Positions 1 to 11,649 of a DNA stretch of 64,000 bases are shown here, in pieces. The position numbers and the translations under genes were made by a program. The notes beneath the pieces are model-generated. The model worked only from the letters and a program-made list of their open reading frames with translations, was not told the origin of the DNA and searched no databases. How positions within the stretch are numbered: position 1 is the stretch's first letter; the number at the start of each line of letters is the position of its first letter. The stretch spans positions 86,099,299 to 86,163,298 of the forward strand of contig NW_026622763.1 of the NCBI RefSeq assembly GCF_023065955.2, read 5' to 3'. The DNA comes from Ursus arctos (lineage: Eukaryota; Chordata; Mammalia; Carnivora; Ursidae).

Positions 1-173
1 GACAACAAAGTAATTGTATTTGAACCCACAAGCAGGTGAAGCCTAGTGAGGTAATATTTACATATTAAATCTCTCTACCATGGTAGAGTTTAAGCAAACT
101 TTTATTTATTTACTTCCTTACATTGACATTTTTCCTTACAAGTTGTCAAGTAATAAATTAGCTTTCTCATTTA

Positions 174-175
<2 letters not shown>

Positions 176-221
<46 letters not shown>
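176..221. repeat. (GT)n microsatellite
   Basis: An uninterrupted GT dinucleotide run of about 46 bp. Long uninterrupted dinucleotide tracts are usually length-polymorphic in mammals. No retrotransposon tail is seen next to it. Confidence 0.97.
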
Positions 222-224
<3 letters not shown>

Positions 225-1625
225 GTTGTCAGTTTCCCTGAGCTAGATTATTTCTGGCTCAACTGGCAAAATTACTAGTTTTTGGAAGCTGCAAGCTGAG
301 AATCCAAATCTAGAGGCATTGTATACCAAGGAACAGTCACATGGGGGCATGAGATACCTAATGAGTCTTCTCTCACAATTTTCCTTTAATTCATTTTCTC
401 CATTCCCTATTGTCATAATCATAATCCAGGCCCTAATTAACTCATTTCTCTATCCAGTGAATCTTAAACACTGCTTCCATTATGCCTTTTCCAACTCCAT
501 TATTTCTACCTGCAATGCCTCTAAATCTTGCCATATTTCAAGGTCCAGCTCAACTGTTACTTCCTTCATCAAGATTTTCCACATCACTCACCCAAATATT
601 AACTATCCCTTCCAGGAAGCCTTAGGACAGCATATTTATGTTACACAAATAGGGCTTCTTTACCCACTTGTTTGACAGTTTGGGGATGGGTGGGTAGGTG
701 TGTGTATTATCTTACAACATTCGCTAAATTCGGAAAGTTCCTAACAACAAGTACCACATCTGTATATCCTTGTACATTGTTCTCCGCTCATGTTCAACCC
801 TCCTCCCCACCCTGTTTGTCACCCATCTCAGGCTGCCTGTTGTACTTTTATTTTTTGTCTCCACTTTTTTTTTTTTTTCTATCAGGGTGATTCTTAATGC
901 CTGTGTAAACTAATGTCATACATACATAAAAGTATGGGAGTTTTGAGAGGGGGAAAGATTTGAAAAAAACCTATTTGACTTCTACCAAATCATATACTCC
1001 CTCAATCAGGAATGTACTTGACCCTTCAAAGCCCTTAAATTTTAATAACTTTTTCAATTCTTTTCAAATGCTCCCCCTTACGATCCATAAGCAGAAAAGC
1101 CTGGTGAAAGCATAAAATAGTGATAAATGATTCCTACGTGATTCTCCTTCTTACCTAGAGTTTCTGTGACTTGAATAATATTTAATGAACATCATGTTGA
1201 TGACTCACAAGCAGATAATTCATCACCAACCAAACGAATAAAGTCAAAACTAAATGAGTCATGCTTTCATCTCAATACTGCAAATTATACTATGCCTAAA
1301 AATTCCTTCCAGTACCAATTAGTTAAGTGAAATGAACCATCATTTAAAGCTACACTTTAAGGAGGACGAATCTTCATGGTCTTTCAATAGGCAGGTGCAA
1401 ATGTGCAGCAAGACATTCCATTAGTATTTGTACATGTGAGAATTCTGTAAGGCCTCTACAGTCTTGACAAATCAATTCTATAACTTAAGTAGACAAAAAA
1501 AAAAAAAATCGAATAGTGAAATTGAGCTCACAAAAGGAAAATGTATCTCATAGGCAATGGCTCTGGAATGAAACAATTTTCATTCAAGTTTCACTCATTC
1601 AAGTTATAAGACATTTGATCCTGGC
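222..1625. other. Unassigned non-coding sequence
   Basis: AT-rich sequence with no recognisable gene or confident repeat family. It contains short pyrimidine tracts around 860-880 and a poly(A) run near 1495-1509. The two open frames of 118 and 72 codons at the left have simple-sequence-biased translations and no family resemblance, so I do not call them genes. Confidence 0.5.
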
Positions 1626-1835
1626 CCTTCAAAATAAATCTTTTTTTTTTTTTTTGCTTTTTTCCTTACTTTTTTTTTTTAATAATTTTTATTTTGTTTT
1701 ATTAGTCACCATACAGTACATCCCCAGTTTTTGATGCAATGTTCCACGATTCATTATTTGCATATAACACCCAATGCACCATGCAATATGTGCCCTCCTT
1801 AATACCCATCACCTGTGGACCTTCAAAATAAATCT
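1626..1835 (-). mobile_element. Short 5'-truncated LINE-1 3' end with 16-bp TSD
   Basis: A poly(T) tract with interruptions, then the reverse complement of a carnivore L1 3' UTR (the 'gtcaccatacagtacatcc' motif followed by 'cacccaatgcaccatgcaa'). The insert is about 178 bp (1642-1819). It is bounded by a perfect 16-bp direct repeat, CCTTCAAAATAAATCT, at 1626-1641 and 1820-1835. The T-rich left end is the poly(A) tail of a minus-strand insertion. It is a fragment with no coding sequence. The same 3' UTR appears in the L1 copies at 24.7 and 32.4 kb. Confidence 0.9.
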
Positions 1836-2121
1836 AAGCTGGTCTCCCTCCGGTTTCTAGTAAGCTCCATTTACATAGTATGTGACGTTGGCTGTAATAT
1901 ATTGTGCTCTGGTTTCCTCATCTGAAAAATGGACATTAAAATTACTACCTGTTTCACAAAGTTATTATGAGAATTGAAATAATCCATATAAAGCTAAAAC
2001 TGTCTAGGCCAGAATTCATACTTGATAAATGCCACATACTATTACTATGTATTAATTCTTACATTTACGCCTTACTATGTTTATGCAATAACAAAAAAAA
2101 ACCTGATAAAAATAAAAATAT

Positions 2122-2327
2122 CAGGATGCCTGTGTGGCTCAGTTGGTTAAGCATCTGCCTTTGGCTCAGGTCATAATCCCAGGGTCCTGGGATCGAGCCC
2201 TGCGTCGGGCTCCCTGCTTAGTGAAGAGCCTGCTTCTCTCTCTCTTCAGTGCTCTTGCCCTCTCTCACTATCTCTGTCACTATCTCTGTCTTTCTCAAAG
2301 AAATAAAATCTTAAAAAAAAAAAAAAA
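2122..2327 (+). mobile_element. CAN-SINE (tRNA-Lys derived)
   Basis: The tRNA-like head ('gtggctcagttggttaagca', a box A type sequence, then a 'gggatcgagccc' box B) is followed by a CT-rich body and an AATAAAATCTT plus poly(A) tail. Such elements are transcribed by RNA polymerase III and copied by L1 machinery. The flanking A-rich sequences are similar, but a clean TSD cannot be separated from the tail. Confidence 0.95.
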
Positions 2328-3643
2328 GAAAAATGTCAACTATGCAATTTATTCTAGAAACTAAACCGTGAAGAACAAAAGGATAAACAAGCATGGATTT
2401 AAAAAGCTACAATGCTTTTCTAGGACTCAAATGTTTTGGATTTCATATTTATTTATTTTGGTTTAGTACATATGAATCTATTGTAAACACAAATCATTTA
2501 TGATCTTGAAAAACATCAGTGTGTAAGCATGCCAATTAATCGTGAGTTTCAACAGTAAAATAATATTTGAAATTTGCACAGGGAATAAACTTTTAGCATG
2601 CTATCTCTGGTATACATCTATGGCAAATCAAGCTAATGTGGGACAGCACATTTTAAAAACAACTCAAAATCTTATGATCTTGCGCTTGGTTGTTTCTGCT
2701 ACAAACATTAACCTTAGTTCAGTCCTTATATCCTCATTTTTACAAATTTATAGATGTATGGATGATTCACTGAATCTTTTCATTTTCTGTCTGAATATGT
2801 TGGTGTCATTTAGGGTAGCCATAACATAAAGCTCCTAAATGACTTACTGATGGGGATAATAAGCATTTAAATAAACAATTTATATTCCTGATAGTCACAC
2901 TAATACCTCTTTAAAAGAGAGCAAATCAAAACATTAAAAAACAAACTTCATTTCCTCTTACTATTAATAGAAATGCTTTTCATTGATGGTGATAGAATAA
3001 ATGCATTTACTAGTTAGACTGCTAAGTGTGCATTATCAAGTGCTGATAAGCTGCAAGAAATTGCCCTTCCAGGAGCAGTGTAACCTGAATGCTTTCTGTA
3101 CTTCCATCAGCTCAGATAAGGTTCACCAAATTATCTTTCCAACTACAGTTGTGTCACCCGAATGCAATTAACACCTTATTAAGTGTTAAGGCATTTCTAC
3201 AGGTAATAAATTAGTCATGACTCAGTACCTTGCAACACTTCTTTAGTACAGTATTTGATACACTCACTGTAGGCTATGGAAAATGCTAAAAACAAATTCT
3301 TTAGAGCAATACAATTACAGGGATAATTTTATATTTGTCTTAGTGATGCTGATTGCACAAGCAGTCAGTGGATGGAAGGCAATAAATCAAAGATGTCTCT
3401 TTTTATGATTGCTGGGTTTCTTTTGGATTTAGGCAAAGTTTAATGTCAGAAAGCTGATAGTGTATTTTTGGAAATTTTTCATTAAATTTAAGTCACTAAA
3501 AACTTCTTTATGTTTCCCTGCTTTCTCCCCTACACTGAACATCTTAAGACATCAAAAATTAACTCTAATCATTTTAATTAAAGAATTGCAAGATGAATGT
3601 GAAGCAGTTCTTAATACTTAATACACACAAGTAATTTTAAAAC
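2328..3643. other. Unassigned, apparently unique sequence
   Basis: No gene and no confident repeat. The part from about 2960 to 3420 is mixed-composition and free of recognisable repeats, unlike its surroundings, so it is a reasonable place to test for conserved non-coding sequence. A 95-codon open frame at 2542-2829 shows no domain features. Confidence 0.45.
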
Positions 3644-3658
3644 TTAAGGCTATTTTAG

Positions 3659-3793
3659 AGGTGCCTGGGTGACTCAGTGATCCCTGAGTAGGGCTCCTTG
3701 CTCAGCAGGGAGTCTGTTTCTCCTTCTCTCTCTGCCTCTTCCCCCACCCCACCACTCGTGCTCTCTAATAAATAAATAAAATCTTTAAAAAGA
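3659..3793 (+). mobile_element. CAN-SINE, internally deleted
   Basis: The head ('aggtgcctgggtgactcagt') jumps directly into the middle of the element ('gagtagggctccttgctcag'). It then continues with the CT-rich body and an AATAAATAAAATCTTT tail. About 60 bp including the box B region is missing, giving about 135 bp against about 195 bp for neighbours. Imperfect flanking repeats (a 'ggctatttta'/'agctattt' type) suggest TSDs. Confidence 0.9.
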
Positions 3794-3796
3794 AAC

Positions 3797-4560
3797 CTTA
3801 TAGCTATTTCACATATCTAAAAACTTTACCCATTTGAAAATATTCCTCCTCCATTTTTGTTCTACAAGTGAAAACTCAAAGACTAACAACTTGTTCCATG
3901 AAGAAGAATGAATGGATAAAACATCCTTCATAAAAAAGAAAAAACATAGATAAATACGTTTTACCCCCTCGCACACACAAAATTTTAAAATAATTTCTAT
4001 TTGCATTTCTTCTGATATTCAAACTTTCCACTTCCTTTCCCTTCCCCTAAAGATCCATTATCAAAGCAGGCACAGAACTTGTCATTTGTAACAACATCGG
4101 TTCTTCCAAGGGAACCGGAGAACTTTCCTTGGTTCAGATGATAGAAGTTACAAGATATTTGATTTCCCCACTAAATATGAGCTCTAGCTCTACTTCTATA
4201 GAAGTGAGTTTGCAGTAAAAATGCACACAGTAGTAAAGAATTCAAAAGTTATTTGCAAGTAAACATCTCTTTAGAATTTGCCAGCATATATTTTTTTTAA
4301 TGTAAATGATATGATTTTTTTCTTTCCTTGTCAGGAAGCTGGGCACTAGTATTAAATGCCACATAAATAGCTAATTGGGTGGAATGATAAGAAGATTACA
4401 TAAACCACTTCTCAGGTAGGAACCTCTGAGACAAGCTACAGAGAAATGTGGGTCAAATGTTTAATCATCCTTTTCTGGGCATATAAAGTTAATATTTCTT
4501 AGTGAACTCCAGATTGGCAGTTTTCAGCTTTCCCACTAAACTACAAATCAGACGATCTAT
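3797..4560. other. Unassigned non-coding sequence
   Basis: No gene or confident repeat seen. The 65-codon minus-strand frame in this stretch has no recognisable features. Confidence 0.45.
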
Positions 4561-4564
4561 TAGA

Positions 4565-4690
4565 AGGTTAAAATCACTCTAGCCCACTTCCTCATATTAC
4601 AGCTGAGAAACTAAAATCTAAAGAGGTTAAATCTTGCTCAAGGTCACACAGTGAGAACCCAGATCTTATGACTTATGATGCCTCATCTGG
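4565..4690 (-). mobile_element. MIR fragment (antisense)
   Basis: Shows the antisense MIR core: a 'ctgagaaactaaaatctaaa' block, then 'gctcaaggtcacacagtgag', then an 'acccagatcttatgact' block. MIRs are ancient tRNA-derived SINEs. This copy is diverged and partial. Confidence 0.8.
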
Positions 4691-4699
4691 AGTTTCTAT

Positions 4700-6255
4700 C
4701 ACTACATTCCTGGCATGGACTTTCCAAAACGCCTTTGGGCACTATGTTCTATCACTTATTTCTAGGAATACAACTTGGTAGATTAAAGCATATTCTTACA
4801 TACACACAGTATATCCTAAATTTATACTGATTTTGCTTTGGTCCACACTGGAGTATACTGTAACAGTATACTGTATACTATAACAGTATAAAATACTTTT
4901 CCTATATTGTGACATTTTTATCCCATATGAGCTTTCAGAATATTTCTCCATTTTTTTAACAAATCTCAAGAATAAACCAATAGATTTCTCATGAAGCTTC
5001 AGCATTACTAAAACTGTTCTTACAACTTGCAATTTTAGTTCAGTTTTACCCTGTTTTTCTTTATGATTTATCAAATCCTAAAATTAACTGAAATTAAGCC
5101 ATAAATGCTACATAGAAATATTTCTTTTTTTCTCAAGTGCAAAGCCTTCCATAAGAAATAGTTGAAGATATCTATGAACAAAAGAAATAAAGGCATCATT
5201 TAAATAGCAGTCATAAAATACTAAGAAGAAAACTATTTTAAAAAGACTCTGCAACTTTTACAGCTATGGCGCTTTTAATACTACATTATTTTTTCCACAG
5301 TGCTCAAACAATGAAGTTAAATAGTATTTTTAAAAACAGCCCTTCAGTGGCAGTTAGTTCAGAATTGAGTTAAGGGATGCTATGCTTCAGAATTACTGTT
5401 TAATTATTCCTTTGAACCAATGGTACTTTTCCCATGTAGCAGTCACTGGTGTCTACAGGAATGATTAGGTACACAGTAAACGGGTGCCTTCACGTACTCC
5501 TACTCTCAGCATTGTCCTTTGACAACACTGAGATCTGATAAACAACAAACGTTAAGACTGTTTTTCTTAAACATCCAAGGTAAGGTGCCTACATTACTGC
5601 CAACAAAATATCAACCACTTCACTTATGAAAATACACACTGACTATGGTTGAGGGGTATTTTTCTGTACAATGATTATAAGCCTCACTGTTGACATAATT
5701 ACATTTCTAGAAATATATGTTATGGAAATCATGATGTAGTCAAACATTTATGAAAAAAATATCGTGGCATTGTCTAAAATAAGCAACAATGAAAAAAGTC
5801 CTTAGAAGTTAGAAAACTGCTACAGTAAATCATGGCACATAGTTCTTCCTTATTTTTCAAGCTTCCCTTAATAAATATCTATTACTTTTATCATCCTAAC
5901 TAAAGGCTTTAGAAATATTTTTTAGATGTCCTTTTACAATACGAAAGGGTTCAACAGACCCACAATATTATATGTGCCATTGCCAGAAGCTATGTTATAA
6001 ATGTATGCTGAGACAGACTGTATTTTCCAAAGAGGAACACAGCACTGTATTTCATCCTACATGCTCTTCTTGTTACACAACATCCAGTGGTGAGGTCTAA
6101 GTCCCCTTCCATGAATCCTTCCTGACATTTATGAGCACCTCGACCAACAGAGTACATTAAACCATAATACACTGGAATCTTTCTGATTTCCAAAGTTAGG
6201 TCATAAATATGTCATTCGTGTCCACTTTGGTTGTGTGTTTGTTTGTTTATTTGTA
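4700..6255. other. Unassigned non-coding sequence with a small palindrome
   Basis: AT-rich and mostly unclassified. It holds a perfect inverted repeat with 10-bp arms at 4852-4872. The two open frames on the minus strand (67 and 92 codons) are unremarkable. Confidence 0.45.
4852..4872. repeat. Perfect short inverted repeat
   Basis: The left arm AGTATACTGT (4852-4861) and right arm ACAGTATACT (4863-4872) are exact reverse complements around one central base. Further TATACT/AGTATA variants follow to about 4893, so the segment could extrude as a hairpin. Confidence 0.9.
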
Positions 6256-6261
6256 GAATGT

Positions 6262-6605
6262 TCTTTCTTTCTGCTGCCATCATGCTATGAGGAAATCCAA
6301 TCTAACCCCTGTGGAGATACCCCATATCGATCCCTCATATAGGTGTTCTGGATAACAGCTCTAGCTAACATCCCCCAAAATAGCCAACCCCTATCAACCA
6401 TCAGACATGCTAGAGATGAATCCATCCCCCAGCTAGTAAGTCATCTTTCTTTTAATTATCCTAGTTGAGACCCCAAACAAATCATTCTCTCTGTGCCCTT
6501 TCTGAAATTGAGAAACACATAATCTGTGAGCAATAAAGTGGTTATGATTTTTTGCACCACTAAGATCAGGAGAGCTGTTTTGCATCAATAAATATTTGGA
6601 ACATA
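6262..6605 (+). mobile_element. MLT1 LTR (ERVL-MaLR)
   Basis: Ordered matches to the MLT1 LTR: a 'gctgccatcatgctatgagg' region, then 'ggtgttctggataacagct', 'ccaacccctatcaaccatc', 'gacatgctagagatgaatcc', 'ctctgtgccctttctgaaat' and 'gtgagcaataaagtggttat'. It ends at the 'gcaccactaag' region. This is a solo, diverged LTR. Its AATAAA signal places it on the plus strand. Confidence 0.85.
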
Positions 6606-6609
6606 TGCC

Positions 6610-7369
6610 TCCTCCAAAGAGAAATAGTCATTTTCCACTAACAAAGAAGAAATAAATCAATAAGGCATTCAATGCTCAAATACCCAAGAGAGCAAATAAA
6701 AATTTTGCAAACATCATTATGAGTTAATAAAAATAAAAGTGATATGTTTAAAAGAATAGTCAAACCATCTTGCTTTAAATGCTTAGAATCAAACCTGAAT
6801 TTTTAGAAAATATTTTGAGTACTTAGTAATTCCTTGGTAAAAGTCACCAAATATCACTTTAAATGTTGAAGACCTTGATTTCAGCCTCAATTATCCATAC
6901 CAAAGACTACCAAAATATGAGAAGAGAGAAATGCTATATTTCACTTTGAGAGTATGTATGGTAGTGCATAAGAAATTGCTGCAATAGAATGAAACAAGAG
7001 TTTTTGAGGACTAAGTCAATTTTAAAAAGAAAAACAAAGAAATGTTGAATATAATTGAAAGCTACATTTCCTGAGTCACAAGGTGAATAAAATGCAACAT
7101 TTTTTGGTACTATCATAGTGAGAAATTACTATACATAATAATCTGGTATATATCAAGTTAATATAGAACAAAGGGTCCTCTTTTGCTATGAATGTGTCAT
7201 TTGACACTCTGTGATACAATCTGAGTGTAAGTTACTTGTTCCTCAGGGTGAGTAATCGTTGTCCCATCTGTACATATAAATGTCAGAATGAGATGAGACT
7301 AATTAAGTACATCTTTGCTACAAGAGAGTCATAAGCTTAAAGGTCATTAAATCATTCATTCATACAGTG
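6610..7369. other. Unassigned AT-rich sequence
   Basis: No gene or confident repeat family recognised. Confidence 0.4.
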
Positions 7370-8485
7370 GGATACACATTTAATATAAAGATAGGTATAG
7401 GGTATTTAAAAATATCTAACAAATACAAGGGAATACAAGGGAATACAAGGAACAGGTCTATATTGGTTTCCCAAGAGATCACATTTACGCTGATGCCTGA
7501 ACAGTAAATAAGACCGTACTGGATAAAGAGACAAGTGTAAAACAAGTAGAATTACAGTCTATATAAAAGCTCAGAGGAGAAGAATGAGTGGTATTTGGAG
7601 GAAACTCTAGTGATCTGGTCTGTCTGGATCTTAGACTATTATGAGGAAGGGAGTGACAGCACTTGAGACTGAATAGGGAAGCAGGGCCAGGACTCATCAT
7701 TCTGTGTTTAGGCTTTATGCTATGACTGTGAAGGGTTTTAGTTAAGAAAAGTGTCATGGTCAAACTGATTTCTATCAAGATCTCTCAGGATAGAAGCAGA
7801 AAGATCAAACAGATGATGGCTTGCATTGATCCAGGGAAAGGACATTAGCGGCCTCAAATAAAATAGAGACAATGGAAATGCAGAGAAGTGGATTTAAAAA
7901 GTGGATTAAAAGAAGTGATGTTAAGATAGAAACATCAATGATATTTGTTGATTTATTGGTTGCAAGGCTGAGGAAGAGATCAGAATTTGAGAATGTACCA
8001 GAGTATCTGGCCTGAACAGCTGAGAATATGATAGTCACAATCTCTGAAACAAAAACACAGGCAGAATATTTGGTTTGGGTGGGGTTAAGGAAAGGCACAC
8101 ATTTTTGGATATGTTGACTTTGAGATATTTATGGAACATCTAGGCAGAGATATTAAGGATGTTCTTGGATCTGGAGCTCAGAGGAATAATTCATTCTAGA
8201 GCTAATTAGCTGGAGACCAATGGTTTACAGATCGTACTTGAAACATCATGACTGAGTGAGATCATCTTCAGAGAGTACGTCAAGTGACAGGTGTACAGGA
8301 TCAAGTATGTGAAAACTAATGTTATTTATGGGTAAGGTAGAAGAAGGAAAACATTCAGAAAGTGAATAAGAGGAACAATCATAAAGATAAGAGGATGTCC
8401 AAAAGGGAGTGGTATCACAGAAGTAAAGAAAATAGAACTGTTTATTATAGAAGGATTTGTCCATAGTTCAAATGCTACAGATAAA
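7370..8485 (-). mobile_element. LINE-2 fragment, long, antisense
   Basis: About 1.1 kb of recognisable antisense L2 3' region. Landmarks in order are 'gtgacagcacttgagactga', 'ctgtgaagggttttagttaa', 'gtgtcatggtcaaactgatt', 'ggaaatgcagagaagtggat', 'gttgactttgagatatttat', 'ggaacatctaggcagagata' and the terminal 'aagataagaggatgtccaaa' block. Minus-strand open frames here are remnants or chance frames in decayed L2. A 10-bp unit (AATACAAGGG) is repeated three times near its left edge. Confidence 0.8.
7421..7450. repeat. Three tandem copies of a 10-bp unit
   Basis: The unit (A/G)AATACAAGG is repeated three times in a row. This is a small local slippage-type duplication inside the antisense L2. Confidence 0.9.
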
Positions 8486-9689
8486 TAAGCAAAATGAATG
8501 CTGGAAAAGTTCCACTGAAAGTCACAAATTTTCAATATGGTCGCTTCATCAATGTCTTTAGGTTTCTACTAATTTCAGAAGAATTACAGCAATCATGTAT
8601 GCAGGGACATTTAGGATAAGTGGGGATTATTATTATTATGCCATTCAAAATATATTGTATAGAAAAATTATGGTAGAAACTTTTTCCCTAAAATTGTCTC
8701 TGTGTTATTGTCATAATAAATTTAATCTAACAGCTATGAATTTGCTACAAATTTCTACTTTGAATATAGGTAAACTAAGGCAGGAACATTTAGGCATCAT
8801 CTAAGGTTTTTTAAAGTATAGGAATGGTCTTTAAACAGGAACTCATACATCCTGATGCAGAGTCTGGTGAACCAGGCTCTAAAAAACACAGGCAAAGCAA
8901 ATATCTTGTTAATTTCCTGTAGAACATTTTTTTATAATATCACATTATTCAGCCTTTATCATTTTTAAATAGACATAAACAACTTCAGAGTCTCATATAA
9001 TTAAAAGTTTTACACTTTGTGTGTGATTCTTTAAAGCCCTCATCAGTTTGTCAATTAACAAACAAACTAAAAAGCTCATTTATTCTAGTTATGCCTGGAA
9101 GCTGATGTTCCTAATAAAAAGGCTTCTTACATAAATAAAAGTAAATGCCTTAAAGAATTGACTTTCCCCAACTTCCAGAATTATAAACCAGTTATTGCTC
9201 TTCCTGAGTACATTCAATACTTTCTAAGTGCAAAACAAAGAGAGAATTTGTTAATCCCTTCTGCACTATAATATCTCTGTGTTTAACCACACTGATCTAT
9301 GTACTATTTCAGCAGGTGGATAGCAATGGTAGATGTGCAAACCAAACTGACTCACAACTGCTGCGGATACCTGCTATATATTTGTCAAGACTCATTCACC
9401 ACATCCTGCGGAAGAAAAATCCAGGGCATGGTCAACAAAATGCACTCATATGCCACATTTAGGCCTGAACAACTAGAAGAGATAGGTAAAAGAGGGAAGG
9501 TAGCTTTTACTGCTTAAAAGTCCAACATGTTTTATTCAAATGAAATCCATAAATGAAATAAATTCATCATTCTCACTCTAGTATAAGAGAAGAGGAGGAG
9601 GATGCACTAGATAAAGCCATACCTTAGGATAACTCTTAAAAATCAACAACCACCAGCACAACAAAAACAGTAAGATGCAATGATTTAAG
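8486..9689. other. Unassigned non-coding sequence
   Basis: No gene or confident repeat. Two plus-strand frames of 69 and 72 codons lack any recognisable motif. Confidence 0.4.
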
Positions 9690-9870
9690 AAATTATTTAT
9701 TGTTCATTATTTCAATGGATATTTGCTGAGTTTCTATTCTTAGTGCTTAGCACGAAGGATCCATATGTGAAAAAGTCACGATCTCACCCTTGAGGACTTT
9801 ACTAGAATGCCAAGTGGGAGAACTGAATCACAAACCCCAAATTCGCTGGAAAGTACCTTAGAATAATACA
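9690..9870 (-). mobile_element. LINE-2 3' end fragment (antisense)
   Basis: The pattern 'ttatttcaatggatatttgc', then 'tgagtttctattcttagtgc', then 'atctcacccttgaggacttt' matches the antisense L2 terminus (reverse complement of the 'caataaatatttgttgaatg' end). Confidence 0.65.
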
Positions 9871-9879
9871 GCATGTCAG

Positions 9880-10450
9880 GAGACACTGCTGGCTGCCTAC
9901 TCTACAATCATCACCTTTCAACCTTCTCTTCCCTTTTCTCCCAGATATTTGCCCTCCTTTCTCCCACCAAGACTTCAAGACAGGGAAGCCTCAGGCCCAG
10001 TTCCAAGGAGTGAATCCTAATTGATAGAAGGTAATCTTCCTCTGGCCAGTGATTGGTTTCAACATGGGCACATGGTACAAGTTTATCCAATGAGATAGAG
10101 GAATTCTGCCAGTGCCTTTTGGAAAATGCTTCCTCAATAATAATGAGAATTACATAGGAAGACAAAGACACCCCCCTACCCCCGTTCAACTGGATGTTGT
10201 TACATTGTGACAGGATATCTCGTGCTTTTTCTTCCATTTTATGGCCATGAAGGCTTCCAGCCTACGTACCAGTAAACCTGAGAACTGTAGGGAAAGGAAA
10301 ACACACACACACACATACGCATCAGCTCCCAATGATGTCTTCTAGTCACTAACTTCTTGTTATGGTAGATGTAAATTGTCCATGTTGTTTAAACCATATG
10401 GATCAGAGTTTTCTGATTATTGCCATGCATCCTAACCAATACACATACTC
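9880..10450. mobile_element. Ancient interspersed repeat, family not assigned
   Basis: The block includes 'ggccagtgattggtttcaac', 'ccaatgagatagaggaattc', 'gtgccttttggaaaatgctt' and 'atggccatgaaggcttccag'. I recognise this arrangement as a dispersed mammalian repeat of LTR or DNA-transposon type but cannot name it reliably. A short (AC)n lies at about 10300-10314. A 108-codon minus-strand frame falls inside it and is not a credible gene. Confidence 0.45.
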
Positions 10451-10534
10451 TTAATGTACACATGAAGTAATAGAGACCCTATGAATTAAAGAGATCTGCC
10501 AGATGTCAGACAACTAGTTCTATCTAGTATTTTT

Positions 10535-10778
10535 AGTAGCCAATCTACTTTTATTATTATTATTTTTTTAAGATTTTCTTTATTTATTTAAGAGAGAGAC
10601 AGAGAGAGAGAACATGAGCACAAGTTGGGGAAGGGGCAGAGGGACAAGCAGACTCTCCACTGAGCATGGAGCTAGATGCAGGACATGATCCCAGGACCCT
10701 GAAATCATGATCTGAGCTGAAGCCAGATGCTTAATCAACTTGAGCCACCCAGGTACCCCAGTAGCCAATCTCCTTTTA
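10535..10778 (-). mobile_element. CAN-SINE (antisense) with 19-bp TSD
   Basis: The T-rich start and 'aagattttctttatttattt' tail are followed by a purine-rich body and 'tgagccacccaggtacccc', the reverse complement of the SINE head. TSDs are AGTAGCCAATCTACTTTTA (from 10535) and the same sequence with one mismatch from 10760. The element itself spans about 10554-10759. It is one of only two minus-strand full-body SINEs in the window. Confidence 0.95.
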
Positions 10779-10779
10779 A

Positions 10780-11268
10780 ATCAATGGCCATCACATTTGA
10801 GATGGTTACTCTCGACCTATGCTAACCTGACCATGCCAAGTTAAGGAAATGCCCCTCTGTTCCTGATCCATTGTCTTGATTCGGAAAGCATCATTCCCAT
10901 TAATAAATGAACAAGATTGAAAGTTTGATGGAGAACAGAATATTACATAGTTACAAAGTGCCACCTCAAAAAACACTTAGCATTACAAAGAGGGAAAAAA
11001 AGTAACTTTACAATGGAGAAGATTGTCAGGCACCACCTAATCAAGAAATCAAAGTGAACATCCTCAGTAATGGGACAAATCAAAATTGTGCACCGAATGA
11101 TAGAATGCTGTGAGAAGAACACATTATTACTCCTGTGACATCCCTATGAAAAATGCATAATCTGAATCTAATATCAAGAGGAGATTGTTTTAAATACAGG
11201 TGTCATCATTATTCAGGGATGGTGAAGCCAACACAGCAAAAGATGATTGCCATTAAAAGACAGATTGT
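10780..11268. other. Unassigned non-coding sequence
   Basis: Nothing recognisable. Confidence 0.4.
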
Positions 11269-11269
11269 T

Positions 11270-11446
11270 GGGGCACCTGGGTGGTTCAGTCAGTTAAGCA
11301 TCTGCCTTGGGCTCAGGTCATGATCCCAGGGTCCCTAGATCAAGCTGCTCAGTGGGGAGCCTGCTTCTCCCTCTCCTCCCTGCTCCTGCTCTCTGGCTAC
11401 CTCTCTCTCACTCTCTCTCTCAAATTAATAAATAAAATCTTCAAAC
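11270..11446 (+). mobile_element. CAN-SINE with internal deletion
   Basis: The head 'ggggcacctgggtggttcag' and 'gtcatgatcccagggtccct' are followed directly by 'agatcaagctgctcagtggg', so about 15-20 bp after box B is lost. It ends in an AATAAATAAAATCTTC tail. Confidence 0.95.
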
Positions 11447-11649
11447 AAACGAAACAAAAAATAAAGTTTCTGGACTAAAAAGGCAGTAACCTTCTCTTCT
11501 GCTTCTCCCCAAATTCCTGTGCCACATGGTCCCACGATGGACACCTAAGAGTCCTTCAATAAACAGAAAATCTCTCTGAATCTTCTTTCCTTCCAGAGAA
11601 GGAGGGGTAGCAACTAAGTAAATTAAATTAATAAAATTAACAGCAATTA

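Noticed and set aside
7420..7450. Possible CRISPR-like or minisatellite array
   Set aside because: Only three tandem 10-bp units with no spacers, inside an L2. It is local slippage, and CRISPR arrays are not expected in a mammalian genome.
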